Shown: piece after piece, positions 1 through 8,024 of the stretch
How positions within the stretch are numbered: position 1 is the stretch's first letter
Layout of the letters: each line of letters begins with the position of its first letter
Assembly (NCBI GenBank): GCA_028824125.1
Contig: JAPPES010000156.1
Span: forward strand, 1 to 39,444
DNA: 39,444 nt
Source of the DNA: Candidatus Poribacteria bacterium
GTDB lineage: Bacteria; Poribacteria; WGA-4E; WGA-3G
Direction of reading: 5' to 3'
Notes under the pieces: generated by a model
What the model saw: the letters and a program-made list of their open reading frames with translations, nothing else
The model's database searches: none
What the model was told of the DNA's origin: nothing
Position numbers and translations under genes: made by a program

Positions 1-156
1 TATTTAACACTTGTTTGGAAGTCCTGAAAGGATAAAATTGTCCAAACTATAGTTACTGTAGCGGAATTACTATTATTTTCTATACGTTGTGTCGGTTGTG
101 TCTAATTTTTATTACCTGTGAAGCATGTTTAGTGTTCTGTTTGAAACGACAAGATG
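1..156. other. Window edge with an IS-end-like remnant
   Basis: No gene is visible. Positions 22-54 (a CTGAAAGGATA block followed by AATTGTCCAAACTATAGT) resemble the right end of the insertion sequence at 7300-7369, which has CTGAAAGGATA and then ATTGTCCAAACTTTAGT. It may be the end of a second, related copy lying mostly outside the window. No transposase sequence is included, so this rests on short similarity only. Confidence 0.45.
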
Positions 157-678
157 TTATACGGTTTCTAACTCCGCAAGCGTAAAAACTGATGCGAATG
201 AACAGTCGATCGCATTGATTTTTTCTTCTCCCCCCGCTTGTCGGTCAATGGCTGCCACAACATGTTCCACTTTGTGTCCCTCTGCCCGAATCTGTTCTAT
301 GGAAGTACAAACCTGTCCCGCAGTTGTGATAACATCTTCTATTACAACAAGTGTGGTTTTTTCTTGGACACCACCTTCTATGAGATTGCATGTGCCGTAA
401 GTTTTCGCCTCTTTGCGGACATAAAAACACGGAACTCCTGTCTGTAAGGAAATTGCGGTAGCAAGCGGAATGCCCCCTAATTCCAAACCCGCTAAACCTT
501 CATATTCTGTCGGTAGCAATTTAACCATCTCTTTGGCTATTGCAGTGAGAAGGTTTGGATGACTTTCAAACCGATATTTATCCCAGTAAAAGTTACTGAT
601 ATTCCCAGAGCGGAGTGTAAATTCACCTGTAAGGTATGAAACAGCACGAATATGCTTTGCTAATTCAGGTTTTGTCAT
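157..678 (-). CDS. pyrE: Orotate phosphoribosyltransferase
   Basis: PyrE transfers the phosphoribosyl group of PRPP to orotate to give OMP, the fifth step of cytosolic UMP synthesis. The protein is about 173 residues, at the short end for the family. It shows the N-terminal orotate-site pattern SGNISNFYWDKYRFE, the KEAKTYG stretch, and the PRPP-binding loop TLVVIEDVITTAG with its two acidic residues. The ATG at 678 is preferred over a possible start at 729, because GGAGAG lies just upstream of it and the family homology begins there. The longer frame would also overlap the end of selD. The gene starts 25 nt after the selD stop on the same strand, so the two are probably co-transcribed, although the pairing has no obvious metabolic logic. 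Confidence 0.95.
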   Translation of the reverse strand: MTKPELAKHIRAVSYLTGEFTLRSGNISNFYWDKYRFESHPNLLTAIAKEMVKLLPTEYEGLAGLELGGIPLATAISLQTGVPCFYVRKEAKTYGTCNLIEGGVQEKTTLVVIEDVITTAGQVCTSIEQIRAEGHKVEHVVAAIDRQAGGEEKINAIDCSFASVFTLAELETV

Positions 679-703
679 GTAATCTCTCCATTTGGAAAGT
701 AGT

Positions 704-1750
704 CTAATGCACCTCAATGTGTGCTGCATCCGTTGCTACGACTTCACCAATTACAGCGGCCTCCGGGCAATCACCAGCGTGAAGTTCTTTTATGGCTGCA
801 TCTGCATTTTCTGCTGGCAGCGCAAATAACAGTCCACCCGACGTTTCTGCTTCCATCAAAATATGGCACATCTCCTCTGAAACTGACGAGCTGAACGAAA
901 CCTTATCCGAAAGGAACTTTGTATTTGCAAGATATGCCTGCGTGTAGGTTTCCTTAGCAACGAGTGAGGGGGCATCTTCAAAGTAAGGAACAGCACTACT
1001 ATCTATTTTTAGGCGCACACTGTTTCCTGCCGCCATTTCTGATGCATGTCCCAACAATCCATAACCTGTGACATCTGTGCATGCGGTGACATCATATTTT
1101 AACATAACCGCAGCCGCAGAAGCGTTGAGTCGCGTCATGGATTCGACCAATTGCGGCAAGACTTCATCACTGATTTTATTGAATTTCAATCCAGTAGTGA
1201 GAATGCCAATGCCGAGATTTTTCGTTAGAATGAGGACATCACCAGGACGCGCACCGTAGTTTTTGACAAACTTCTCTGGATGCACAACACCGGTTACAGC
1301 GAGTCCATACATCAATTCAGGTGAATCTACCGTATGCCCACCGAGAAGTGCTGCTCCCGCTTCAGCCGCCTTTTCAGCGCCCCCTCTCACAATATCACCG
1401 AGAATTGAGAGTTCCAAGTCAGCTTTAGGCCAGCAAGTAATATTTAACGCAGTTTTCGGTGTGCCACCCATGCTATACACATCACTCAGTGAATTTGTCG
1501 CTGCAATTGCACCGAATGTATAAGGATCGTCCACGATAGGGGTAAAATAGTCTACCGTATTCACAAGGGCAAGTTCATCTGAAATACGGTAGATGCCAGC
1601 GTCATCGGAAGTTTCTGTGCCAACAAGCAGGTTCGGGTCGGTAGATTTGGGCAAATTACTTAAAATGTGTGAAAGCTCACCCGGAGCCAGTTTTGATGCT
1701 CATCCAGCACATTTGACGGTGGCAGTAAGACGAATTTTTTTGTTTGTCAT
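704..1750 (-). CDS. selD: Selenide, water dikinase, a probable selenoprotein (Sec17)
   Basis: SelD makes selenophosphate from selenide and ATP, the selenium donor for Sec-tRNA and for selenouridine in tRNA. A plain ORF search starts at about 1654 and loses the catalytic N terminus. Reading upstream in the same frame gives an ATG at 1750, the SelD-like stretch LTATVKCAG, then an in-frame TGA at 1702-1700, then ASKLAPGEL. The TGA is codon 17 and the following Lys is residue 20, exactly the positions of E. coli SelD Cys17 and Lys20, so it is best read as selenocysteine. Total length is then 348 residues, normal for SelD (E. coli 347). Downstream, the GTETSDDAGIYR and LLGGHTVDSPE regions are typical AIR-synthase-like ATP-binding segments. 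A candidate SECIS hairpin follows the TGA. No strong Shine-Dalgarno precedes the ATG. Confidence 0.9.
1675..1702 (-). promoter_or_regulatory. Sec UGA codon and candidate bacterial SECIS hairpin in selD
   Basis: The UGA is at 1702-1700. After 16 nt comes a hairpin: stem GCUC (1687-1684), loop CGGGU (1683-1679), stem GAGC (1678-1675). A short stem with a G/GU-containing apical loop roughly 16-37 nt after the UGA is the accepted bacterial SECIS layout that SelB binds. Spacing and loop fit; the 4-bp core stem, extendable only by a G-U pair, is minimal. Function is inferred. Confidence 0.65.
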
Positions 1751-1786
1751 AATTTGAGATGTCCAATTGAGCAGGTCTAACAAATC

Positions 1787-2002
1787 GTAGCGCAAACTTT
1801 CAGTTTGCGTATTAATATGCACAAACTAAATGAAGTTTAAATAAATATTTCGGTAAGGGGGCGAGGTTAGGAAACCTCGCCAGCAGCATGTGTACACCTC
1901 TGCTGGCAAGGTTTCCTAACCTTGCCAAATTACCCAATTTGTTTTTTATCTTTATACAGTTTGTGCTACTATGTAGCAACTTATGTTAATTAGCATAAGT
2001 TG
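1787..2002. repeat. Nested REP-like/BIME hairpin cluster
   Basis: This fills the gap between selD and the downstream isomerase gene. It holds GTAG plus hairpin CGCAAACT-TTC-AGTTTGCG (1787-1809), then an orphan half GCACAAACT (1819-1828), an inner pair of hairpins with stems GGCGAGGTT/AACCTCGCC (about 1860-1882) and GGCAAGGTT/AACCTTGCC (about 1904-1926), the matching half AGTTTGTGCTAC (1958-1969), and a last GTAG hairpin with a 9-bp stem CAACTTATG/CATAAGTTG (1973-2002). The half-repeats on either side look like one REP split by insertion of the inner pair. Confidence 0.75.
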
Positions 2003-2015
2003 ATTAAAGTTTGTC

Positions 2016-2915
2016 TTATGGCTTAAGCTCTGCCAGAACTGATTTAACATACGCAACACTCCGTCCATCTTGATGGAACTGATCACCATATCGGACACCT
2101 TCAATTGCAAGATATCCATCATAGTTCGCATCTAACAACGCAGCGATTGCGAAACGGTAGTCAATTTCTCCATCTGGAAGTGGGACTTGGACGTAGATAG
2201 CAGTCTCTAAATCTGGTATAGGCACACGATAGAGACTCTTACAATGCCAGTAGTTGACATGCGGTGCAAGCACGACGATGGCATCTTCACACGATTCCTC
2301 GGGAATATCATAAGTCCAATAAATGTTACCTAAGTCAGGATTGATACCGACATTCGGCGCGTCAATTAACTCAAGTAGATGTAAAGCTGACCAACTGTTA
2401 TCTACAATTGAATTTTGATGAACTTCAATGGAGATAGACACATTTTGATCCGCAGCGATAGAAGCTACATCAGAGATTGCAGCCGCTGTCTGTTCATAGT
2501 CTATTGTGCTGGCTTGACGACTTGAGCCTTGGGAGACAGATTCACCACGATATGTGCCTTTGCCGTTTGGGTCTCGTGGCGGCGTTGTGACTGTGGAATT
2601 CACAACATTTGCCCCTATTTTTGCAGCAAAATAAACAGCATTTATCATAGCTTGTTTGTTACCGGCAGCAACACGCGGATGTGCAGCACCACCGCCTCCA
2701 CGGACTGCTACACACGGCATGCCTGCATCTTCAAGTTGTGTGCGAAGTGCATCAATTTCAGCATCTGGCAAATTCATAGCCGGAAGTTCAATACCTTCAA
2801 ATCCAATTTCTTTTGCCTTTTTTAAAAACTGTTGTCTATTATCCGCATCGGAGGGAAGTCCACCACCATCATAAGGATAAGAGGCACACCGCCGAAAAGC
2901 GTAGGCAATCTTCAT
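2016..2915 (-). CDS. Sugar phosphate isomerase/epimerase family TIM-barrel protein
   Basis: About 299 residues of the xylose-isomerase-like TIM barrel (AP endonuclease 2 family). Typical features are the N-terminal MKIAYAFRRCASYPYDGG strand, the GFEGIELPAMNLPD helix start, the metal-region SISIEVHQNSIVDN, the NVGINPDLGNIYW strand, the VNYWHCKS segment and the GYLAIEGVRYGD C-terminal strand, whose Glu is a usual metal ligand. The real substrate cannot be told from sequence. I chose the ATG at 2915 because AAGGGAG sits 6 nt before it; a longer start at 2930 would lie inside the upstream gene. Its ATG comes 1 nt after the stop of the HD-protein gene, so the two are translationally coupled. Confidence 0.85.
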   Translation of the reverse strand: MKIAYAFRRCASYPYDGGGLPSDADNRQQFLKKAKEIGFEGIELPAMNLPDAEIDALRTQLEDAGMPCVAVRGGGGAAHPRVAAGNKQAMINAVYFAAKIGANVVNSTVTTPPRDPNGKGTYRGESVSQGSSRQASTIDYEQTAAAISDVASIAADQNVSISIEVHQNSIVDNSWSALHLLELIDAPNVGINPDLGNIYWTYDIPEESCEDAIVVLAPHVNYWHCKSLYRVPIPDLETAIYVQVPLPDGEIDYRFAIAALLDANYDGYLAIEGVRYGDQFHQDGRSVAYVKSVLAELKP

Positions 2916-2916
2916 G

Positions 2917-3522
2917 CTATCTCCCTTCAAAAAGACACATCACAGCCTGTCGTAGTTGTTGAAATAAAATCTCGAATTGTTTCTGCACAGTCCCGTCACA
3001 CGACACGTTTTTATTTTGTTCTATATGTATACGCAAACTTCCTAAAACACTTTGGTAGTACCACGCCTGCGCCTCTAACCCACCGTGAAAACGTTCCCAT
3101 ACGGCATCACCGATGTCATCGTATTCTGAAATCACAGTCCGTAGATTGTGAAGTTTGTCGGCACACGTTACGAGACAAACCTCTGTCGTAGTCGTTTTTA
3201 ATGCCTCAATCCGTTCAGTCTTACGTTCCCGCCACCGCAAAGATTTATTTTCAGAACACCCGTCAACAATGTCAGCGACAGATTCGCCAAAATTTTTTCG
3301 GATATATTCTAACGTCAGGTCGGTATCCTCAACGGTATCGTGCAGAATTCCTGCGATGACCACTGTTTCCGAACACCCTGCATTCATCAACATCAGACCA
3401 ACAGCATACGGATGCGATATATACGGGGTCCGAGTGCCTTTCCGAAATTGCCCATCGTGTGCCTGTGCAGCGAGTTCTATCGCTTCTTCAATGCGGTTTT
3501 TACGAGTACCATCTTCCGTCAT
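2917..3522 (-). CDS. Stand-alone HD-domain (p)ppGpp hydrolase-like protein
   Basis: A 201-residue protein covering only the hydrolase half of RelA/SpoT. It has HPYAV (His37), the signature HDTVEDT (His61, Asp62, Glu65, Asp66) and ADKLHNLRT (Asp122), which give the Mn2+-binding HD set and the catalytic Glu-Asp pair seen in SpoT and Mesh1-type enzymes. There is no synthetase or TGS/ACT region. The likely role is removal of the 3'-pyrophosphate of (p)ppGpp or a related nucleotide. The C-terminal 50 residues look unlike the SpoT core. It heads the pair with the downstream isomerase. The start ATG at 3522 has only a weak ribosome-binding site. Confidence 0.85.
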   Translation of the reverse strand: MTEDGTRKNRIEEAIELAAQAHDGQFRKGTRTPYISHPYAVGLMLMNAGCSETVVIAGILHDTVEDTDLTLEYIRKNFGESVADIVDGCSENKSLRWRERKTERIEALKTTTTEVCLVTCADKLHNLRTVISEYDDIGDAVWERFHGGLEAQAWYYQSVLGSLRIHIEQNKNVSCDGTVQKQFEILFQQLRQAVMCLFEGR

Positions 3523-3941
3523 GCGTTGTATCGCTACTCAATTCACGCCTATGAATGTTAGTTTACAAACCTATTATTAGAAATTCAGAGATTAAAACAG
3601 TGTTAAATGATACACTATTTTTACGCTTTTCGTCAAGATATTTTTAAAATACTTCCATAGCTATTCAATTGTGGGTTTTTCTCAATATTTACACACGGTC
3701 GCGACCAGGAGGTCGCTCCTACAAGAAGAGACCTTTGAAAGAAGTTGGAAAGTATTGGAAAATTGAATGACTCTGAAAATGCTTCAGAGTTGGCATTATA
3801 GAATATCCATAATAATTTTCAGAACACAACGACATTTATAGTGAACTTTGAAATTATCGGGTATTTCGATCTATCTGTTATGAAACATAACGGACAACAG
3901 AAGTTTACACTACAGAAGTGTCCCATTTATATAGGAGAAAC
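3523..3941. other. Intergenic region with one GTAG hairpin repeat
   Basis: This is the divergent gap between the HD-protein gene (minus) and the mlrC-like gene (plus). No ORF of note. The minus strand carries a GTAG-prefixed hairpin at 3722-3701 (stem GCGACC, loop TCCT, stem GGTCGC), a member of the window's REP-like set. Promoters for both flanking genes should be here, but I cannot point to a convincing -35/-10 pair. Confidence 0.5.
3701..3722 (-). repeat. REP-like hairpin, GTAG prefix
   Basis: On the minus strand: GTAG (3722-3719), then GA, stem GCGACC, loop TCCT, stem GGTCGC (ending 3701). It has the same prefix and pyrimidine loop as the other hairpins in this window but a different stem. 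Confidence 0.6.
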
Positions 3942-5399
3942 ATGATGGCTACGATTGCTATTGGTGGGATCATGCACGAATCTAATACGTTCAGTAAAAC
4001 CCCTACCGATTTTGAGGCATTTTCTCACACTGTTGGAGATGATCTGTTTTCGGTATGGAAGGGGACACATCATGAAATGGGCGGGTTTATTCAAGGTGCA
4101 GAAGACTATAACTACACGGCACATCCTACCGTGATGGCGACTGCCACACCTGCCGGTCCTGTAACTGATGATGCTTTTAATAAACTCACCGATATGCTCG
4201 TCCAACAACTCAAAGCAATGCCGAAACTGGGCGGATTACTGCTTGCACTACACGGCGCGATGGTAGTAGAAAATTATCCTGATGGTGATGGAGAAGTGCT
4301 AAAAAGACTTCGAGACACCTTCGGTGAATCTTTGCCAATTGTCGTCACACTTGACCATCACGCAAATGGCTCTCAGCAGATGGTTGATAATTCAACAGCG
4401 CTTGTAATATACAAAACAAACCCACACATTGATCAGCGGCAACGCGGGTTACAGGCAGCAGAGTTGATGATGCGTATTATCAGAAAAGAGGTAACACCTA
4501 CGCAGGTACTTGCCAAACCACCTATGATTCTCAATATCTTATATCAGAATACAAGTGCAGAACCGATGTGTTCCATTCTGGACGCGGCTAAACAACTTGA
4601 AGACGATTCTAAAATCCTTGTCGCCAACGTTGCAGCGGGGTATCCTTACGCAGATGTCCATGAGGTAGGTCCATCCTTCGTTGTCGTAACAGACGATAAC
4701 CTACAACTTGCACAAACAGAAGCTAATCGGTTATCAGATATGTTGTGGAATGTCCACGACCAATTAACACTGAATCTGCCTGATGCAGCAGACGCTGTGC
4801 GGCAAGCATTTTCAAGCGACCAACATCCGGTAATTCTTGTTGAAATGGGGGATAACATCGGCGGCGGTTCACCCGGTGACAGCACTTTCATTCTTGCGGA
4901 GTTGTTACGACAAAAGGCATCGGGATTTGTCGTGGTGCTGTGTGATCCGGAGAGTGTGCAAACCTGTATTCAGATTGGTGTCGGAAATGAAGTATCTTTA
5001 CAGGTTGGTGGGAAAGCTGATAACCAACACGGGAATCCTGTCCCAATTCGAGGCAGAGTCCGCTTAATTCATGACGGACATTTTATTGAAACGGAACCTC
5101 GCCACGGCGGGCAAAAATATCACAATCAAGGGTTAACAGCTGTTGTAGCAGTAGCGGATTCGTTAGTTGCGCTGACAAGTAATCGTCAAACACCGTTTAG
5201 TCTGCAGCAGCTGCTGAGTCTCGGTATCAATCCGAAAGCGATGCGGATGATTGTTGTGAAAGCTGCAATCGCATATCGTGCTGCTTACGAACCAATTGCT
5301 GGGCAGATTATTGAGGTGGATACACCGGGATTGACTGCGGTGAATCCGCTGCATTTTTCGTATCGGCATGTTAGGCGGCCGTTGTTTCCGTTGGATTAA
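3942..5399 (+). CDS. M81 family metallopeptidase, MlrC-like
   Basis: About 485 residues, the full length of the MlrC (microcystinase C) family of zinc peptidases, which in other bacteria cleave small linear peptides. The family N terminus IAIGGIMHESNTFS is followed by LLALHGAMV, VTLDHHANGS, YKTNPHIDQRQRG and the MGDNIGGGSPGDST stretch, all hallmarks of DUF1485/MlrC. Histidines in these segments are the likely zinc ligands. The ATG at 3942 has AGGAGA about 5 nt upstream, and homology begins right after it; an upstream in-frame ATG at 3918 lacks such a site. There is no signal peptide, so it is likely cytoplasmic. The real substrate is unknown and microcystin is only the historical name. It is monocistronic. 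Confidence 0.88.
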   Translation: MMATIAIGGIMHESNTFSKTPTDFEAFSHTVGDDLFSVWKGTHHEMGGFIQGAEDYNYTAHPTVMATATPAGPVTDDAFNKLTDMLVQQLKAMPKLGGLLLALHGAMVVENYPDGDGEVLKRLRDTFGESLPIVVTLDHHANGSQQMVDNSTALVIYKTNPHIDQRQRGLQAAELMMRIIRKEVTPTQVLAKPPMILNILYQNTSAEPMCSILDAAKQLEDDSKILVANVAAGYPYADVHEVGPSFVVVTDDNLQLAQTEANRLSDMLWNVHDQLTLNLPDAADAVRQAFSSDQHPVILVEMGDNIGGGSPGDSTFILAELLRQKASGFVVVLCDPESVQTCIQIGVGNEVSLQVGGKADNQHGNPVPIRGRVRLIHDGHFIETEPRHGGQKYHNQGLTAVVAVADSLVALTSNRQTPFSLQQLLSLGINPKAMRMIVVKAAIAYRAAYEPIAGQIIEVDTPGLTAVNPLHFSYRHVRRPLFPLD

Positions 5400-5423
5400 A
5401 ATATTTCATCTCAAACACACCTC

Positions 5424-5452
5424 TTGACAACTACATCTCCTTATGCTATCTT
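5424..5452 (+). promoter_or_regulatory. Sigma70-type promoter upstream of the truncated ATPase gene
   Basis: TTGACA at 5424-5429 and TATCTT at 5447-5452 are separated by exactly 17 nt, a near-consensus housekeeping promoter 35 nt upstream of the ATG at 5487. An AAGGAAAAC ribosome site precedes the start. Confidence 0.65.
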
Positions 5453-5486
5453 TTCTGTGTGAGATACTACAGATAAGGAAAACAAA

Positions 5487-5867
5487 ATGAGACGTTTTGG
5501 CACACAAGGCCCCGTTCATCCAGAAAAGCATTATGTTGTCAGTCGTTCTGCGGAGCTTGATGATTTCATTGCGCGCATCAAAGACGGTCGCTATATCGTT
5601 ATCTTTGCACCGCGCCAGACTGGTAAAACCACGTTTTTTCGCTGGTCTCTTGACACACTTGCATCTGAAGATACTACATACTTTACGATTCGCCTGGATT
5701 TTCAGGTACTGCGCGATATATCTACTACTGTTTTTTATGAGAGATTCCTCTACATGCTGCGCAAGGAGATAGAAAATGTCTTTCAGAAGCGTGGAAAGAC
5801 ACTTTCAGAAGATCTTACATTATTTTTTAACGCAATGAGTAGTTTCGGGATTGGAAAAATTTGTTAA
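5487..5867 (+). pseudogene. N-terminal fragment of an AAA-like ATPase
   Basis: A 126-residue reading frame that starts well (a good promoter and ribosome site, HYVVSRSAELDDFIARI) and has a Walker A loop, APRQTGKTT, at residues 41-49, then YFTIRLDFQVLRD. This is the start of the AAA-like ATPase type that is usually about 500 residues and has a Walker B and C-terminal domains. Here the frame ends at FGIGKIC, about 100 nt before the left end of the insertion sequence. I cannot find the rest on the far side of the insertion. I read it as a broken gene whose 3' part was lost in or around the IS insertion. The final residues may already be out of frame. Confidence 0.7.
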
Positions 5868-7276
5868 AAATCATCATGAACCCTTGATTTTATTAACTTT
5901 TCGCTTGATTTAAAACCTATAAAAGATGTAGGGAGAAGTCTGCACAATAAAAAAGATCCGCTAATTAATACTAAAGTTTGGACAATATTGTTATATTCAA
6001 GTAGCCTTGTCGCAAGGCGTGTCTTTCTCTTGCTGAAAAGCGTTCCTAATATTCTGCGAGTATGATTTTTGTTTAGAACTTTCAGAACAGAAAATAAGGT
6101 TTGTGCTATTCTCAAGCGTAGAAAGGCGGTTCGCAATCCGAGTGTGAGTTTAGCTGGACGATACCAATGTATCCCGAGCCGTTGACAAACGCTCTCAACG
6201 CTCATCGTTTTTGCTACAGATTGCGTTGTAAATATGAGTTTTGTCAAACTTGCTGCAACGAAACTGAGCTGCACAAAACGATTGATACTTGGACGGGATT
6301 TGACTTGATACTTGTGAAACCCAAAGTTTTGCTTCACATCTCGGAAAGCTGTTTCAATCTGCCATCTGTTGCGATAGTATTGGACAATCTGTGGCACTTC
6401 AAGTGTCATATTTGTTGTGAAAACAAAGTCGTATTGATAGGGTTTTGATGGTTTTGGGCGTGTGCGCATTACAACGAGCCGCACATCAGCATCACACATT
6501 TTGGTTCGCACCACTTTTGAGGCGACCGAATGTGCTTTACCTGCTATTTCTATCACATTATACCGCATCCTGTGAACACTGAGCCGGTCTCCGTATTTCT
6601 TAGGTCTGCCGCGTTTTCGGTGTTTCGGTATCTTTGGCAGCTGGTAAAACACAGCATTAGATTTGGCACGACATAAGATATGATGTCCAAAACGCAATGC
6701 CATTGTAAACACTTTGCGTCGTGTGAACCCTCTATCAAAGATTATCAAACCTGCGGGTATTTTTGAACAGATACGCTGAAACACCGCATTACTTTTAGCG
6801 CGTATCGTTTTCGGACACATCAGTTTCACCCATACTGGGAAAAGGGTTCACCCTGTCGCTGTCTTACAGAGTAAACCGAGCACACCGAACTGATGACCGA
6901 ACACAAACTTGGATGGATTGATACTACGCCTTTGGAAACTAAAGTTGCGGAAAAAGTGTAATCCCCATTGGGATTTGCCTGTCTTGATAGCTTTCGTTTC
7001 ATCATAAACATAAACCCAGAACGCAAATACTTGTTGAACACGTTTTATCAAATGTATGGCGACCGCATCTACATTCCATTTGCCACGCGACAGAAACTTA
7101 GTAAAAGCCCAATATCTTGTCTGTGAAAAACTTGATTGATAAATACCCGTGATTGTGCCATCGCCTCTATTCGCAATGAAACCATAGATGAACGCTTGGA
7201 AAAGCGCAAAGTTTTGTTGGCTAAATAAAAAACAAAAATCTGATAGTATATGTTCTAAGCAGAGAAGGAGGTTCAT
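5864..7276 (-). pseudogene. IS4-family transposase interrupted by an in-frame TGA
   Basis: A DDE transposase read from the ATG at 7276 (AAAGGAAA upstream). The first 142 residues include VYVYDETKAIKTGK, with the probable first catalytic Asp. The frame meets a TGA at 6850-6848 and, in the same frame, continues 6 codons later with MCPKTIRAK, then FDRGFTRRKVF (second Asp) and YRNRWQIETAFRDVK, which fits the IS4 YREK pattern Y-x2-R-x3-E-x6-K. The break is therefore a single nonsense codon, not a frameshift. The frame also runs through the left terminal repeat and ends outside the element at 5864. The element is probably inactive unless the stop is suppressed. Confidence 0.85.
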
Positions 7277-7369
7277 TTTATTTTCCTTTCAAAATCGGTT
7301 AGTTCTGAAAGGATACCTGTTTTTCTGCTTTTTGTAACTATAATTCGTAAAAATTGTCCAAACTTTAGT
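5970..7369 (-). mobile_element. IS4-like insertion sequence, 1.4 kb
   Basis: It is bounded by perfect 17-bp terminal inverted repeats, ACTAAAGTTTGGACAAT at 5970-5986 and its complement ATTGTCCAAACTTTAGT at 7353-7369. These enclose the transposase frame, for a total of 1,400 bp, a normal size for the family. A clear long target duplication is not visible (flanks CTAATTAAT and AATGTATTG share at most AAT). That suggests flank loss or an older insertion. Confidence 0.85.
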
Positions 7370-7408
7370 AATGTATTGTAGGTTAGATAATAAACATAAT
7401 CCGACATG

Positions 7409-7472
7409 GTAGTAGGCACGCTCCGCGTGCCGTCTTTAGAGTGGATTACGGCACACGGAGTGTGCCTACTAC
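7409..7472. repeat. Inverted pair of GTAG hairpins (BIME-like)
   Basis: Plus strand: GTAG then stem GGCACGC, loop TCC, stem GCGTGCC (7409 onward). Minus strand from 7472: GTAG then stem GGCACAC, loop TCC, stem GTGTGCC. The two are in inverted orientation with about 14 nt between. This forms most of the gap between the IS and the Fe-S operon, which is otherwise featureless. Confidence 0.75.
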
Positions 7473-7621
7473 TTTGCATTGATGCAATCATAACTAACTA
7501 ATAGTAAAACTCATTGACTTGCAATTTATAAAACTAAATAACCCCGCTTGCTTAAAGTCAGATTTGACATTTGCATGATAATAGTGTATAATATGAGATA
7601 AAAGATATTTTGGCGATACGT

Positions 7622-7636
7622 TGTCCGCTTCGGACA
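7622..7636. promoter_or_regulatory. Palindrome TGTCCG-CTT-CGGACA before the Fe-S operon
   Basis: A perfect 6-bp inverted repeat with a 3-nt centre, ending 10 nt before the ATG at 7647. The same half-sites with a GTT centre occur at 26411-26425 upstream of another gene. It could be an operator or a small hairpin that covers the ribosome site; sequence alone cannot decide. Confidence 0.45.
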
Positions 7637-7646
7637 GGCAATTGCT

Positions 7647-8024
7647 ATGCATACTCCACAAGTTACCGAGCATTTTGAAAACCCGCGCAATATCGGAACA
7701 ATTGACGATGCAGATGGCACAGCAACTATCGGGTCTGCCGCCAGCGGTGAAATGCTGAAACTAACGCTTAAAATCAGCAATGGGGCAGTTGTTGCGGCGA
7801 AGTTTAAGGCTTTTGGATGTCCGACAGCAATTGCAAGCGGTTCTGTCCTAACGGAATTGGTCACCGGTAGCCGAATCTCAGATGCGTTGAAGATTACAGC
7901 ATCGCATATCTCAAAAGCTTTAGGCGGTCTACCAGCAGACAAACAACGTTATGCCACTTATGCCGAAAAGGTATTAAAAACAGCAATTGAAAACTCGCTT
8001 TCAAAACAGGAGACACACCAATGA
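7647..8024 (+). CDS. IscU/NifU-N-like Fe-S scaffold homologue lacking two cysteines
   Basis: 125 residues with the fold signature of IscU: HFENPRNIGTIDDAD, then the ligand loops. In classical IscU three Cys and an Asp hold the cluster (APACGD, FGCGSA, LHCSMLAE). Here the first loop reads SAASGEM (Ser33 in place of Cys, Glu for Asp). The second keeps Cys58 in FGCPTAIASGS. The third reads QRYATYAEK (Tyr102 in place of Cys, and no adjacent His). So only one of three ligands remains and the canonical [2Fe-2S] site cannot form. It overlaps the downstream A-type carrier gene by 4 nt (ATGA), so a role in Fe-S delivery is still likely, perhaps as a partner protein. AGG about 8 nt upstream serves as ribosome site. 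Confidence 0.8.
   Translation: MHTPQVTEHFENPRNIGTIDDADGTATIGSAASGEMLKLTLKISNGAVVAAKFKAFGCPTAIASGSVLTELVTGSRISDALKITASHISKALGGLPADKQRYATYAEKVLKTAIENSLSKQETHQ

Noticed and set aside
1700..6850. Genetic code in which TGA is a sense codon throughout
   Set aside because: TGA ends many well-formed genes here (for example the IscU-like, methyltransferase and amidase genes at ATGA overlaps), so it is a normal stop. Only the selD case has position-specific support for recoding.
6848..6850. Selenocysteine in the IS transposase
   Set aside because: The TGA is not at a catalytic or Cys-like position, no clear hairpin with a G/GU loop follows at the right distance, and transposases are prone to nonsense decay.
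7273..7491. Minus-strand ORF of 72 codons between the IS and the Fe-S operon
   Set aside because: It runs through the IS end and the inverted GTAG hairpins; it has no recognisable protein features.
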